Below, piece after piece: positions 22,713-35,296 of a DNA stretch of 64,000 bases. The translations under genes were made by a program, and so were the position numbers. The stretch covers positions 298,400,945 to 298,464,944 of the forward strand of contig NC_056523.1 of the NCBI RefSeq assembly GCF_019175285.1, read 5' to 3'. How positions within the stretch are numbered: the first letter of the stretch is position 1; each line of letters opens with the position of its first letter. Source of the DNA: Sceloporus undulatus (Eukaryota; Chordata; Lepidosauria; Squamata; Phrynosomatidae). The notes under the pieces were generated by a model. That model did no database searches and had not been told where the DNA came from. It was given only the letters and a program-made list of their open reading frames with translations.

Positions 22713-23113
22713 TATGGATGAATGTATCTGATGGAGAAAATTGGAGGATTACTGAGTGTGTGAGAGAGTTACTGTGTGACAGAAAGTTACTCACACACTG
22801 AGAGGGGTACAGAGGATGAGTGAGAGAATGTGCTGAGGCTGGAGCAATGTCTCATCTTGAGAATGGAAGCAGTGACAGAATAGGTGGGGGAAGAAAAAGT
22901 GGCTCAGGATGCCCTGCCAGAGGCTGCAATCCAGTGAACTTCACTGCTAACTTCTTCTTCCTTCAGGCAGATGCGGCTGCTGCAAATATCCTTTCTCTCT
23001 CTCTCTCTTTTTCCTTATTGAGAGGTCCCAGGGATCATTTGGTAGAATTTCATAGGGCAGACAATCTTCTTGGGTTTCCTGTGGGTTGTACAGATCCCAC
23101 TATTGATGTAGAG

Positions 23114-23547
23114 CAGGGATAGGCAACCTTTTTGAGCCGGGGGCCGGGTTGCTGTCCCTCAGACAACTGGGGGGGGGGGCGAAGCCAAAGAATAAATAAT
23201 TAAATAATTTTGTAAAAAATTAAATAAATAAATAAACCGGGACAAATGTAGGACAAAAATTTCAAATGGAGGACACTTTTTTTTAAAAAATGGAGGGCAT
23301 GCTAAAAAATTTGCTGATTTTTTTTAAAAAATGTTAATATAAATGCATGTTTTGGAGGCTTCTATAGACAATTCCCCCCCTTGCCCGCTGCTTGCCCCCC
23401 TTGCCTGCCGCTTGCCCCCCCTTGCGCGCCTCCTCCTGATAGGCCAAAGGCCCCACGCCCTCACGCAATAGGCCAAAGGCTCCGGCGGCAATCAGCGGCA
23501 GGACCGGGCTGGGGCCAGTCCCGCAGGCCGCAGGTTGCCTACCCCTG
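23114..23547. mobile_element. non-autonomous hAT element, copy 2
   Basis: Ends are CAGGGATAGGCAACC and GGTTGCCTACCCCTG, with a perfect 8-bp duplication ATGTAGAG (23106-23113 and 23548-23555). The first 60 bp match copy 1. The interior has (AAAT)-rich sequence, a segment with GGACAAATGTAGGAC and AATGGAGGACAC, then a GC-rich part with CTTGCCCCCC repeats and AGGCCAAAGGC. Young insertion, no transposase. Confidence 0.93.
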
Positions 23548-23555
23548 ATGTAGAG

Positions 23556-24835
23556 GATGACATTGGATAGAAAGAACGGATGTGATGATCTGAGCCCAGA
23601 ACCTACAGACTTGTGGAGGCATGTATTCCATTCCTGAAGCCCAAAGGCATAGAGGAAATATAGCAACCATATATATTTTATGGAGTCATGTGTTCTACAC
23701 ATATGTAAGAGCTGATGAGGAGGGTAGCAAAACCTTCCTCTCTCATACCTTACCTGCTAGCACTTCTTTATTTCCCCAGACTGGCTTCCTTCAAGCATCA
23801 GGGCTAGATGGATCAATAAATGCTTCAGGCAACAGTGAGGTAAGACAGGCAGGTTTCCTTCCTCTATCTCATGCACTATTTTTCATATAACAGTCACTCC
23901 CCTCCACCAGCCCTGGTTTATATGTTTTGGAACAGATAAGGAGACAACTAACCCAGCATGATGTATTTGTTCCTTATATTGTCATTCATGAAAACCTTGG
24001 ATGCTACTGTAATTTGCTAAACAATTTTTGAGAAGGTGCTTGTGGAGATGAAGCCTTTGGTGGCTATTAGCTACTGTATTCATGTCACAGAGAAGCTTGC
24101 AACTCAGAAGGGTATCAGGCTACAACTCATAAACAAGAAGGGATTTCAGAAAAGATATGAAACACAAAGGTGTCATTTTTATCTGAAAAGCAGGTTTCCT
24201 TACCAAACTAAACTGTTTCTCTTTATTTTGAACTGGTCTTTGGACAATCTTTGCTCTAAACCAGGAAAGAAGGAAGGAAAGATGAGTGGATGGAAAGATA
24301 AGCACATGAATGACACTCTTGTCATTTATTATTCGTCATCCTTTTAATGAAATATTTTAAACTGTAAAGAAGAATTCAGCTCTGGGAACCTGAATTACTA
24401 CTGGAAATAGTATACAGTACTGTACTTCAAAGATGGCATCTCGAAATCAGAAGATATTTGATGCATATTTATATTCTATAAATATTGAACATACTTATGA
24501 TACACTGGGGTCTTCTGATCTTTTCAAAAATTAAACTAAAGCTGTATATTGGTGCCTGAGAAAAATGGGACCTTCATACTAATACACTTTCTAAAGAGCA
24601 GTCTGGAAATGTTAAATCTAAAAATAGAACTGCCCATCGAAACAACCGATAAACATCTGATTTAAGACTCTGGCTAGGTTTGCAAATAATTTAAATGCTT
24701 TGATACAGAGTAAGACTATGAATCCGGAAAATGCTGGTTCAAAAATTACCTTTAAAGTGGTTTCACTTAAAGAGATTGATGGATTTCCACTCCATCCAGC
24801 TGAATTTGATTCTTTCCATAGTGGTGGAATTCAAA
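23556..24835. other. intronic DNA, nothing recognised
   Basis: Unique-looking sequence without recognised exon or repeat. Confidence 0.4.
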
Positions 24836-24837
24836 GA

Positions 24838-24916
24838 TATAGCTGTGGTAGTCTGTAGAATCAGTATGTAGAGAGATGTTGTAGCACCTTTGAGATTAAT
24901 TGAAAGAAAGAAGTTG
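24838..24916 (+). repeat. interspersed repeat of unknown class
   Basis: It has TATAGCTGTGGTAGTCTGTA, GTTGTAGCACCTTTGAGATT and GAAAGAAAGAAGTTGACAGC, the same family as 6699-6792, and then continues into a foldback MITE. Confidence 0.6.
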
Positions 24917-24935
24917 ACAGCATGTACTTTCTTAG

Positions 24936-25210
24936 GACCTTATCACAAACAGGACAAAACGTGGTCAAAACATCATCCAAACATTGCGGAAGTGCCAGGG
25001 ATGTGATCATCCGTGACACTTCTAAAGTGCAATTGAGGCTTCCCACTATGGAATCGTCATGGAATTGTTCACGAGGAAGCCAGGAGGAGCCATTTTCTGA
25101 ATAACTAGATATCCCATTATCAAAAAATGGCTTCCCTGCGAACAATTCCATGATGAGAAGTTTCAATGACACTTTAGAAGTGTCATGGATGATCAGACCC
25201 TGACGCAACG
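24936..25210. mobile_element. palindromic foldback MITE
   Basis: Arms of more than 100 bp face each other around 25100: TGATCATCCGTGACACTTCT on the left is matched inverted by AGAAGTGTCATGGATGATCA on the right, and ATGGAATTGTTCACGAGGAA is matched by its inverse near 25125-25150. ORFs on both strands here are by-products of the palindrome. It appears to sit inside the repeat at 24838. Confidence 0.85.
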
Positions 25211-28110
25211 CTCTGCTGTATTATCAATGCCAAAAGCAGAGGGAAATGGAAAGTTAAGGGAACAGTAGAAAAGGTAGCAAAGTATAGCTCAGAATGGTTA
25301 GCAGCAAATTGTCAAATATTCGTGAGTGAAATGGATACTGTGGAACACAGCTTGGAAAAGCTTGTTTTGGATGCGTCCTAGAACCTCCCAAATTGCATGA
25401 TTATTTTGGGAACTACTTTTGAAATTTGTGGGAGTTGTGGCCAAAAAAAATAACTTTTCCAAGTTCTGCTCCTAACACATAAAATAAGAAGTGGATTGTA
25501 ACATATTAATAGTGCAGGAGAAATTATGTATTTTTAATGTGACACTATGACAAAACCTCATGCTGTTTAAAAAAAAAATAAGGATGTATGAGAAACCTGC
25601 TTCACTGTGGTTGTTTTTACAGATCAATTAAATCTGTACATCCTGCACCAAACGTAGAAATGGATCCACATTCTAGTTAAAAATCCATATGTTTCTGGGC
25701 TTGTATAGTATTCTACAGAAGAAAAAGCCTGTTTTATGTACATATTTGAAAAATGCACAGAAACTGTGGGGTAATTTACAAAAATGCATACAGATACTTT
25801 AGTTCATATGGAGGAGTATTAATTTGAAAATGTGCACAAAAATACATCTTGATTATTTGTTCAAAAACCCCCATGTGGAATTGGCAAGGAACAATTTTGG
25901 AGGGGGAAAAAGACCAAACTTTATGGGAATAGGTTTGACAGATCCACTCATTGCTAGCTAACACAGAAAGGCAATTTTATAGTATCTTGTAGACAAGATG
26001 AGGGTTTCTACATATTGGGTGACGTCTATGACTAATTGGTATTAGCTCCTACACTAAGCACTGCTACTTTACTTGTGCAAAGAATTGTATGATATATTTT
26101 GGCTCATTAAAACTTAACAGTTAACAAGAAGCAACTGCCCTGCCTTTTTGTTGCTGTTCAGAAAGGTATAGTAGCTGCAGCTGATCAAAGAATGTTTTTA
26201 AAAAACTTTTCTAATCCGTCCACTCCATTAGTTAAATTGGTTTATAGGTTCAGAGAGAGAGAGTGTGTGTCACCTGGTTAAACCTGCACTTAGAACATGG
26301 TAAATTATGCTCCTAAGGACAACTGAGGGGGTTGAATCAATATATACACATTTATGGAACATTACTTCTAATGGATTTTTGCGGCTCCTTTTTGCACCCT
26401 GGAATGGCCGGATCAGGGCTGTGGTGTGAGGTTGCTGCAGCCCCAATCTGGCTGAAGAAGGGGCTGCTGGAGGCTGTTTATGTAGCCCCTCAGCTAGGTG
26501 ATCAGGTTGATCACTTGGCCTACAGGAACATCATGTGGACTGGAAAGGCTGGTTTTTTAAAAAAGCAAGAAAACATTTGGTCCAGGGAATGTTCCAGCCC
26601 TGAGGGCTTCTAGGCTTAACTCTTTGTTCATCTAGTATGGGAAGAATCAGTGTAGGACCCACAATGTTACAGAGGATTGATATGGCATGACCATCACATA
26701 TGTGCAGGCTAAATAGTGCCTATTTCCTCTTTCACCTTCAGAAACTACCTCAGATTATAGTTGAAACTTATTTCAAATGAAGATAAGCTGTTAATTTGAG
26801 GTTACAGGATACACAGCATGCCATTCCAAGCTTTGCTTCCCAATACTTCATTGCTGCTCCCAGCATCTAACAATTGAAGCAACTGCCTCACTCTGTCTGG
26901 TGGTAAGGCCAGCCTTGCACCTGCACACAGGTTGGAGCAAAAATTAAGATCAGAGCTTTAGTGAACCTCTCAAGAGATTCTGTACACAGCTGGGACAAAA
27001 TCTTATTGGATTGACCATGCCTTCTGAATAAACACTCTAAATCAGTCGACGTACATCCCAATGCATACTAACTCATAATCATGCATGCATGCCTTCAATT
27101 GTCTGGAAAAATTCCCATGCAAAGCAATACAGAAAGAAAGGCTTTATGTTGTTATGATTATCAATATTGCTGACATTTTTGCAGTCCTGAAAAGGTCTGT
27201 TCCAGGTACTTGAAATGTGCATGACACTTTCTGCATGTAAACATGTATGCAGGAGCAGTTCACAAAGGAAACTGAAGTAGTCACTGACCATGTGAACTAA
27301 ACACAAACCTTTGTGGCTTTGGGGGTGTGGTGGTTATGATTATAGATATAAAGTGTTTGTTTTTTAGCTACCTAGGTGAACTGCTCATGATATTTATCCA
27401 CATTTGCCTAGAGAAGGACACAGTGATCACAAGGATGGGATAGCTATTGGAATACAGCTCTAAGCATCACTAACCATTATTCTGGTTAGGTTTTGCAGAG
27501 TGGAATCCAACAATATCTGGAGAACCACAAGCCCCTCATCATTGACATAGAAGAAAGCAAGGATATTAAAAGCTACACAAAGCTCAGGGAACAATGAAGG
27601 AATGCTATTTTCATTGCATGGTATGTTTGGCTTGCAAAGGGTATATAACAGCAGAATAAGAAAAGGTTGCCTACGCAAATCACATTGCAAAGATTTTTTT
27701 TCAGAGCCTAAGGTAAACATTCTTTGTTTAAATTGCCATGTGCTGATTGTGCAATGCTTGAACTACTTGAAAATCAAGTTAAACTTTCACTTCCTTTTAG
27801 GGTGGACACATGGCTTAGATCTGTAGCTCAGAAAGCTCAGTGCTCAGAAGCAAATTGCACTTAGATGTTAAATAGCCTGCTATAACTTTTTTTTAGCACT
27901 GATATAAATAATTGTAGATAAGGATTACGTGCACCACAGATTTTACAATCCTTTTGATTTCTATTGCTAGACCAACAGTGATTAATGATCTTGGTGCAGA
28001 CATGCTGGCATATACAAATGGTGATAATGCATCTCCTCCATCTAAAATAAAATACAATGTGTAGGTGCTTTAGATGGTTTTGCTCAAACACTGTCTGACT
28101 TTTCAGGACC
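25211..28110. other. intronic DNA, one possible DNA-element patch
   Basis: Mostly AT-rich unique-looking sequence. A GC-richer patch at about 26380-26600 (GGAATGGCCGGATCAGGGCT, then GGCTGCTGGAGGC) may be a non-autonomous DNA element. At 27480-27540 a phrase like CCAACAATATCTGGAGAACC recalls a hAT-like element end. No exon recognised. Confidence 0.4.
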
Positions 28111-28115
28111 CCAGT

Positions 28116-28195
28116 GAAAACAACAAAGTGTTTTTAAACCGCTTAGTACATCGGTAAGCGGTATAGAAATGTACTTGCTATTGCTATTGCTAATT
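28116..28195 (+). mobile_element. L2-tailed SINE, 3' tail only
   Basis: TTTAAACCGCTTAGTACATC, GGTAAGCGGTATAGAAATGT and ACTTGCTATTGCTATTGC match the tail of the SINE at 30597-30805. Confidence 0.7.
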
Positions 28196-29355
28196 TAAAA
28201 ATAAATCAGTTAAATGTTTGGTGTTCTCTGACTTTCCTTTATCTGGCTTGTACATTAGAGATAATGATGGTGTCTCTGCCCAAATGGAAACACTTCTTTT
28301 AATGTTTTTGTGCGTACATCCTTTTAAACCAAATGAGGAAATATATTTCAATATCTATTTACACAGAAACCTTTTAATGTATAGTAATAATACTTTACTA
28401 GGTAAACTTTCCCTAGAGCTAATCAAGCTTCATATTGTACTTCTAAGTCAGCATCACTTTAAATATGTCTTAGTAGTTTGCACGATATAGAAACTGTCAG
28501 CAGGATAGTTTTAAGTACAGTACAAGAAATCACTTAAAGCCTTGCTTGTTTACAGTAGACAACATCTTCAAAATGTTATTCACTGATGGCAGCAATTTAT
28601 GGCAATCTTTACAAATATCAAAACCAAGCAAAGAGGAGAATTACTCAAGCAGAAGTATGCCTAATCAGGTATTTTTGACTATGAATTTGAGAATTTATGA
28701 AGAGCAAGCTTAAAGTCAGATTAAAGGCAATTTGGTCTTTGGGTGTGGGCCACTTCAGTAGGCTCATGGACCAAAGTTTCTGTGGAATCCAGTTGGAACC
28801 ATTGTTGAGGCAAGTGCTTGAAGCCCCTATCTCATCATTGCTGGACTCTGCTCCAGCTCAGGGAGGCTCACGCTGACTACTCAGTATTTTGTTTTGTTTT
28901 TTTAAATATTGTCTTAACTGCATCAGTTTGACCCAGGGTACAAATCAGAACATCTATTATAAAAGCAAAGTACTCCTGAGTTTGTATTTCTTGTCTGAAA
29001 GCTGTTGTTTTGAACTTCTCAGCAGAACTTGGGATAGTTACTTTTCTGGGCTATAGCTCCCAGAATTTCTTGTGTTCATGCTGAATGGGGCAGCTCAGAA
29101 ATGTAAATTTTCCAATTTACCTCTCAGACATGGGCTACACCTTTAAGTCAGGGAGCCATTCCTGATTGACTAATTACTACCACTGCCACCACATATATGT
29201 ATAGTATATTGTCTTTGGTGTGACAATCTTCAACCCAGAATGGGATTATTGCAAATCAGTCTATCCCAAACCTATCCCAAACCAGCATGCTATATCAGTT
29301 TTGGACAGCTGTGTCCATCCATGATCACTGGCTTTGCTACTTGAGCTGATAGGGA
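28196..29355. other. intronic DNA, little recognised
   Basis: Unique-looking. Around 29024-29065 the phrase GGGCTATAGCTCCCAGAATT resembles a small foldback MITE also seen at 31829 and 61598. No exon. Confidence 0.4.
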
Positions 29356-29361
29356 TTGTAG

Positions 29362-29582
29362 GTCCAAAACACACTGCAGAAATAATCCAGTTTGAGATCG
29401 CTTTAACTGCCCTGGCTCAATGCTAGGGAGTCCTGGGAATTGTAGTTTGTTGTGACACCAGAGTTCTCTGACAGAGAAGCTTAAATGTCTCATAAAACTA
29501 CAGTTCCCAGAATTCCCTAGCATTGAGCCGGGGCACTTAAAATGGTCTGAAACTGGATTAATTCTGTAGTGTATTTTGGACC
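29362..29582. mobile_element. palindromic MITE, intact ends
   Basis: It starts GGTCCAAAACACACTGCAGA and ends with the inverse TTTTGGACC. The second half mirrors the first, including AATGCTAGGGAGTCCTGGGA against TCCCAGAATTCCCTAGCATT. It belongs to the same family as 19034, 29732, 54988 and 59628. Confidence 0.88.
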
Positions 29583-29731
29583 AGAGCTTAGAATATGTGA
29601 AAGATTGGTACTGATGGTTTCTATGGATATCTGAATTACCTAGATGATGGTGTAAACTGTACTTCATATCTGCAGTTAAAGCAATCTGACAAACATTGGC
29701 ACATTCAGTTATAAGCTTTTGGAAAGGCCTG

Positions 29732-29955
29732 GAGGACTGCATCCACATGGCAAAAATAATCCACTTTGACACCACTTTACCTGTCATGACTCAGTGCTAT
29801 TGAATCCTGAGGTTTGTAGTTTGTTGTGGCACCAGAGCTCTCTGACAGAGATATAAATGTCTCATAAAATGACAATTCCCAGAATTCCATAGAACTGAGA
29901 CATGGCAGTTAAAGTAGTGTCAAACTGGATTATTTCTGCAGTCCAGATGCAGCCA
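29732..29955. mobile_element. palindromic MITE, same family
   Basis: It starts near GGACTGCATCCACATGGC and ends near TTATTTCTGCAGTCCAGATG. Internal words GTGCTATTGAATCCTGAGG and CAGAATTCCATAGAACTGAG mirror each other. It lies 150 bp from the copy at 29362. Confidence 0.85.
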
Positions 29956-30596
29956 AGGAGTTACATTTTATTACAGCACCTAGAATCCTACAGCCAGTAT
30001 TTTTACTTGCCATGCTGGCTGAGAGATTCTGCAGAAAAGTTGATTTTTCCAAGAGTTGGGCCTCTCTATAAGCTTTTGAGTGCATGGATTGGAGCACATG
30101 AATTAATCATTAGGTGATTAAAAAGCCACGTGGGTATGAAAAAATTACAAGTCACCTTTAAGTGGCAGATCCCAAAAGAAATGGAGTCAAAACAGGATCA
30201 CTGAGGAACAAGAGGCAGGTGTCAACTTCTTTGAGAGGCCCAAGTCTGGGGAAAGTACATTATTTAAATAAATAAAAAGAAAATCTATGGGGCAGTTAGC
30301 CCAATGAGGACAACCCTCACAATGCAGAGCCTGTGTGTGAGGGAGAGAGGTTCAATAAAAAGTTTTATTATCCTGGAACCCTGGAAGCTGATATGACTGG
30401 CTAGTAGCAAGTAGAAAACAGGAGCGCTTCTTTTAGGAGGTTCCTCTTAGAAATCCCACCTGTTGTAGAAGCAACAGCAGTAGCAATAGGCACAATCCAA
30501 TATCAGCTAAATACCTTTTAAGGCTGGTTGTCTCAGTTTCAGACTTTAATACTCACACTTTCCACTTGAAACAAAAGATGTTCATTCTGCATCTAG
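29956..30596. other. intronic DNA, nothing recognised
   Basis: No exon or clear repeat recognised. Confidence 0.4.
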
Positions 30597-30805
30597 GAGT
30601 CCTGATGGTGCAGTGGTTAAAATGCTTGTACTGCAGCCACAAGGTTGTGAGTTCCCAGGGGCTCCAAGGTCCATTCAGCCTTCTATCCTTTTGTACGTTG
30701 GTAAAATAAGTACCCCGCTTGTTGGGGCAATTGGCTTACAGATTGTAAACCATGTAGGGAGTGCTAGTTCACTGATAAGCAGTATAGAAATATACTTGCT
30801 ATTGC
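30597..30805 (+). mobile_element. tRNA-derived SINE with L2-like tail, plus strand
   Basis: The head AGGAGTCCTGATGGTGCAGT, GGTTAAAATGCTTGTACTGC is followed by a B-box-like AGGTTGTGAGTTC, then GTACCCCGCTTGTTGGGGCA and a tail with AGCAGTATAGAAATATACTT. It is the same family as 51757-52005. Confidence 0.82.
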
Positions 30806-31828
30806 TGTTGTATCTATCATGCCAGGAGAGACCTACTCACACAACAGAACATTCTTCTCTTTTTTTCTTGCTGTAATCTTTGGTATCATCTTAATGATAG
30901 CTCCAGAGAGTTTTATAACCCTTCATACCTGTTTTGGGAGTACATTACGGGATGCAGGGGAAGAGTGCTCCCATAAGGTTTCCACTTCACAGAACTACTC
31001 TATGGGATCCTAGCCACTATCATATATCATTTAATCATCATTATCATAGTTGTCTTATTATTGTTGGAAAGATTCCTAGCCTGTCAAGAGCCAAACTAGA
31101 TGTGATGGTAGGCGATCTGTGGTAGGCTCTCCTGTTCCTTTTAAAAATACTGTAGCATATGCTGCCCTTTTTCATGAATTGAAAATCCTGCTACAAGGCA
31201 TTTCATTGATAAATGAGAATATGTTTGTATGTGCTGTACTTTAAATTGATAAAATTTGTGAACTCATTATCGTGTATGCCTACATCTGAAAATGAATAGT
31301 GTTTATACAGTTTCCTTCATATGTAGCCAAACTGCAGTGAGTGCAGACTTGCAAAAAACAAAAAACAAAACAAAACAAGTTTCATTCAGACTCCTTTACA
31401 GAAAATATATTTCTCCATTCAGAAAAAAAGAGATTTAACTGAAGGTTGTCCTTTATCTAATTGCTTTGAGCAAATATGGATCTCTTGCTCAGGATGAGAT
31501 CTAATAACAATCTAAAAGAGAAAGAGGCATGGTGATTACATTAACTTAATTACTCAGAGAGCCATTTTAAAACAATTGTAACCTTTAAGAAATAGTTAAT
31601 GGTAACGGGAAGCCACTAGCTTGGGAATTAGCAGTATCTAATTAGATTGTTGCACTTAGCATTCTGGCTTTTATGTTGCTCTGTGAACTACACCAAAATG
31701 TACTGTTTGTTTGTTGTATTGTGGGAGGAGCAGGTTTAAAATATTTTAATATCAGAAATGGAAAATCTACTGTGTTTTTGTACAATCATCTCCTGCTGTC
31801 TTAGAAAACCTCCCAGTGTATTGCATCA
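30806..31828. other. intronic DNA; 31495-31735 looks constrained
   Basis: No exon or transposon recognised. The stretch 31495-31735 is free of repeats and rich in TAATTA-like words (ACTTAATTACTCAG, TCTAATTAGATTG). It is a candidate conserved non-coding element, unproven. Confidence 0.35.
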
Positions 31829-31960
31829 TGGTCAGAGCTGGGAAGAAACATTACTTTTTAGAGTAAAACTCCCAGAACCCATCTCCCCCAGCCAGCATGT
31901 GAGGACCTAAGGCTGGAAGACCTAAGGAGTAACTTTTCCAGGCTCTCTCCATAGGTCAAG
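31829..31960. mobile_element. small foldback MITE
   Basis: CAGAGCTGGGAAGAAACATT, ACTCCCAGAACCC and CCAGCCAGCATG on the left meet AGTAACTTTTCCAGGCTCTC on the right. The outer sequences pair imperfectly. Similar to 12176 and 61598. Confidence 0.6.
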
Positions 31961-32129
31961 GAAGAAAATAATATGGGTCTTACTGGATCTGGTAAAAATA
32001 GAGACAGGTCTTTATTCTGCCAGAATAGCCAATCAAATGCCTCCAAGAAGTTCACAAATAGGATTAGCATTTAGTGACTTATTGCCTCAAAACAGGCATT
32101 CTCCATCAAGCTAGTGTAGCTAATGCCCA

Positions 32130-32285
32130 GTTTATTTATTTATTGCTTATTTAGTATTTTTATACCTCCTGTTTCCTGATGAGCTCAAGGTGGCATATAT
32201 GGCTCTTCTCCTTCCCAGTGTTATCCTCATGACAGACTTGTGGTAGGATAAGCACAGATACAGAGAGACCATGAGATGGAGTGGG
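32130..32285 (-). mobile_element. L2-like LINE tail, minus strand
   Basis: TTTATTTATTGCTTATTTAG, TTTTTATACCTCCTGTTTCC and CTCAAGGTGGCATATATGGC read in reverse as an L2-like 3' end. Confidence 0.55.
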
Positions 32286-32842
32286 GGGAGGCTGGCTCAA
32301 GGTGACCCTTTGGTTTCCAGGACTCATTGGGAAGTAGTGCTTGGATCTCCCAATTTCCAGTACAGCATCATGATTCTGAGTTGGGGGACTTTTTTGGCCA
32401 ATATCTCTCACCACCACCACCACCACCCAACAAGGCCAATGGTAAAGAATTGCAAGAGCTGGAGTTTAAAATAGCTCGAGGACCAAATACTGCCTCCTAC
32501 TGTTATATACCACTACCCTCCCCAAAGTTGTTTAACCCTTTTTTTAAGCTATGTAAACCTGGGTTAAGGCTACCTCTTGAAACTGTGAACGTTGTGCATT
32601 CCTAGTGTATGCCCTTTATGAAGAAATACTCTCTTTGGTCTGCCCCAAATATACTGTCTTCCATTTAATTAGATGACTCCGAGTCTTATTGTGATGGTGA
32701 AAAGAAGGGGAAGAGAAACATTTTTATGCACTTCCTCCACATTGTGCCCAGTTATATGACCCTCTGTGGAAGGATTCTTCAATTTTTAAGTAACTGTGGT
32801 TTCTTGTATATCCAAATTTGAATGTGGTTAATGCTTATTATG

Positions 32843-33010
32843 ATTTGTTGCTGTTGTTGTTAGCTGCCCTTGAGTTGACCCAGGTCATGGTGACTCTGTG
32901 GATGAGACATCTCCAAGACCCACTGCTCTGCTTCAGATCTGTGACTTCCCTGATTGAGTTTATCAATCTGGTGTGTCTTCTTCTCTCCCTCTCTTTGTGT
33001 TACCCTCTAT
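32843..33010 (-). mobile_element. Bov-B LINE tail, minus strand
   Basis: TTGTTGTTAGCTGCCCTTGA, GTTGACCCAGGTCATGGTGA and GATGAGACATCTCCAAGACC match the tail seen at 56160-56240. Only the end is recognisable. Confidence 0.7.
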
Positions 33011-33029
33011 CCCTCATTATGGAGTTTGT

Positions 33030-33731
33030 AGTTTAAATGTAAAAGTGGAATAATAGTATTATCACGGTGTAGTGTGGATTTGTTTGTAGTCCAAGGTTCA
33101 CATGAAACTAGGCTGAGATCCACATTGGATAATTGGGTCTCATGTTCCTCATGTTTCCCTGCTCAGTACTAATATTAAATGTCATTAGTACTCAACTAAT
33201 TCATAGTAAATACAGTTTTCTTAGCTGTGTACATAATAAAGATAAATTGAGGTTAATTAGAAATAAGATTTCCTTGTAGCTGACCTGGACAAGGAGAATG
33301 TACAGGCGAGTGAAAGAGAGAAAGAGAGTAAATTCACAAGCATGCAGCTGATTCAAATAATGCTAAATCACTGTTTAGTCCACATGTTAAATCCACATGC
33401 GATTTGAAATAGGCATGGCTCCTCACCCCTATCTCTTTAGACTGAGGGATTGAGAGTACTTTGCTGTTTGTCAGCTAATTTTTATTCTGTCTGAGGTCCC
33501 AGTATCAGCTTCCAGCCGCCTAGGCATCCGGCGTGTGATGGTGGTTAAAACTAGACAGGCGGGCAGACATGACAATTATTTTTTAAAAAATTATTTTATT
33601 CATTTTTCCAAACAGACATGACAGTTATTAACACACTATTTCTTCAGCATTCTTAAATATTGTAATCTGAGGATATTTATATGGTAATCTGTTAAGCCAT
33701 TTATTATATATATCATAGATATACAAACATA
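33030..33731. other. intronic DNA, nothing recognised
   Basis: AT-rich unique-looking sequence; no exon. Confidence 0.4.
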
Positions 33732-33733
33732 TA

Positions 33734-33987
33734 CAGTGGTACCCCGGGATACGAATGCGCCGCCTTACGAAATTTCTGGGTTACGAAAAAAATCCATTCA
33801 AAAAAACTGTTCCGGCTTACGAACGTTTTTTCGGGTTACGAAAAAATTTTTGGTGCTTTTCGGCGCTATTTCACACGAAATCGCGGCTTTTCCCCATTAG
33901 CGCCTATGGGTTTTCGGTTTGCGAAGGCTTTTCGGGTTACGAAAGCGGCGGCGGAACGAATTAATTTCGTAACCCGAGGTACCACTG
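33734..33987. mobile_element. Tc1/mariner-type MITE, intact
   Basis: A 254-bp element starting CAGTGGTACCCCGGGATACG and ending with the inverse CGTAACCCGAGGTACCACTG. It is flanked by the TA dinucleotide on both sides, as expected for Tc1/mariner target duplication. The ends differ at only a few positions. Internal words such as GGGTTACGAAA repeat. No transposase is encoded. Confidence 0.92.
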
Positions 33988-33989
33988 TA

Positions 33990-35140
33990 TATCCTCATAT
34001 CTATTTTATTATACACATCCAGGTTATTACCCTAAAAGGTGGGGGGACTTAGGGTCCCCACCAACAGTGTCCACGTCTCCTTGGTATTTTAGGAAAATCA
34101 TTAGCTCAAAATGAGGCCTGCAAGAGAAGGGTAACTTTGGGATTCTTTTCACCTATGTATACCAGTACTATTTGCAGAGAGATTCTGGTTCCAGTGAATA
34201 AAAACATTTCATTTAGAAATGTGCAAAAGTGTATCCTATCGCACAAAACCACTGCAACCTTAAGAACCATATAAGGCTAACAGAAAGAATGTGGTGGAAG
34301 GTTAGTCAGCAAGAATTTGGGAATTAGAGGGATGATAATTACAAGTTCCAGATAGCTCAATGAAAAGCAGAGCAAGTCTCAGATAGTCTCTGAAGGCTAC
34401 ACAAAAAGAAACTGGTCTGTTGAACAGAGACCCGGTCTGGGAACCAACTATGTGTCATGGGTATTTATATCTGATTACATGCCCTCGAGGGGTGTGTGAT
34501 GCTACCACACAGTTAACCAAAGGCTATGATGGATTTCTCATGGAATTGACAAAAGGAGCCAAATTGGCTGATGGCTTTAACTTTGGTGTGACAAAATAGT
34601 GATTGGATCTGGGACAGTCCTGAAATAACTGGATTGGAAGGATGACTAGGAACACAGCATGTGGTGAACAAGAAGATGGTATTTAACTGTCTTTTGCTAT
34701 GTGACTCCCTTTGTCTCCATTGCAAGAGGAAATGTGAAAAGCCTAGGGGAAGAATGGAGAAAGCTGCAAACACATTTAACTTTTGTTTTAGTCTTGTCTA
34801 GGTCTCCCAAATGTCCTTGGGCCAGCATGCCTTCTCCCACATGTAACTTCCCAGTTATCCAAAGGTCATTGTGACTTCTCAAAAATATGCCTGAAGGTGG
34901 ATATCAAATATAAAACCCTATATCTGGCGAGGAGGGTGTAGGGTATGCTAACAAGGTTGTTTAGCAAATTATCAATAATAGTGTTATTGGCTTAGAGGCT
35001 ATATTAAAGCCTTCTCTTTATACTATGGATACTACAAAAACAATCTGATTTCAGCCTCTTCTTAGAGTCGTATTCTTCCCCTTAGCCTCTGCCCAGCTAA
35101 TAGCTGTCCTATCAAAACAAAGGCACTAACAATGACTTGT
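33990..35140. other. intronic DNA, nothing recognised
   Basis: Unique-looking sequence; no exon or repeat recognised. Confidence 0.4.
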
Positions 35141-35144
35141 TTAT

Positions 35145-35296
35145 GGGCCCAAACAGACAAGTCAAATGAAGCAACTTCTAAGAGCCAGAGTGCAGCTTTG
35201 GCATGGCTTTCAGCCTCTTAGGATGCATGCATCGTTTAAACAGCATACATCTAAAGTGCCCCAAAGCTGCTTCATTTGGCTTGTTTGTTAAGGCCC
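35145..35296. mobile_element. short foldback MITE, relative of 4612-4853
   Basis: Ends GGGCCCAAACAGACAAGTCA and the inverse of TTGGCTTGTTTGTTAAGGCC, with internal GGATGCATGCATCGTTTAAA shared with 4612-4853. About half of the palindrome is missing. Confidence 0.75.

Noticed and set aside
24861-25208. 115-codon ORF on the minus strand
   Set aside because: It covers a palindromic foldback MITE; open frames on both strands follow from the symmetry.
33755-33964. 69-codon ORF
   Set aside because: Lies wholly inside a 254-bp mariner-type MITE that is too short to encode a transposase.
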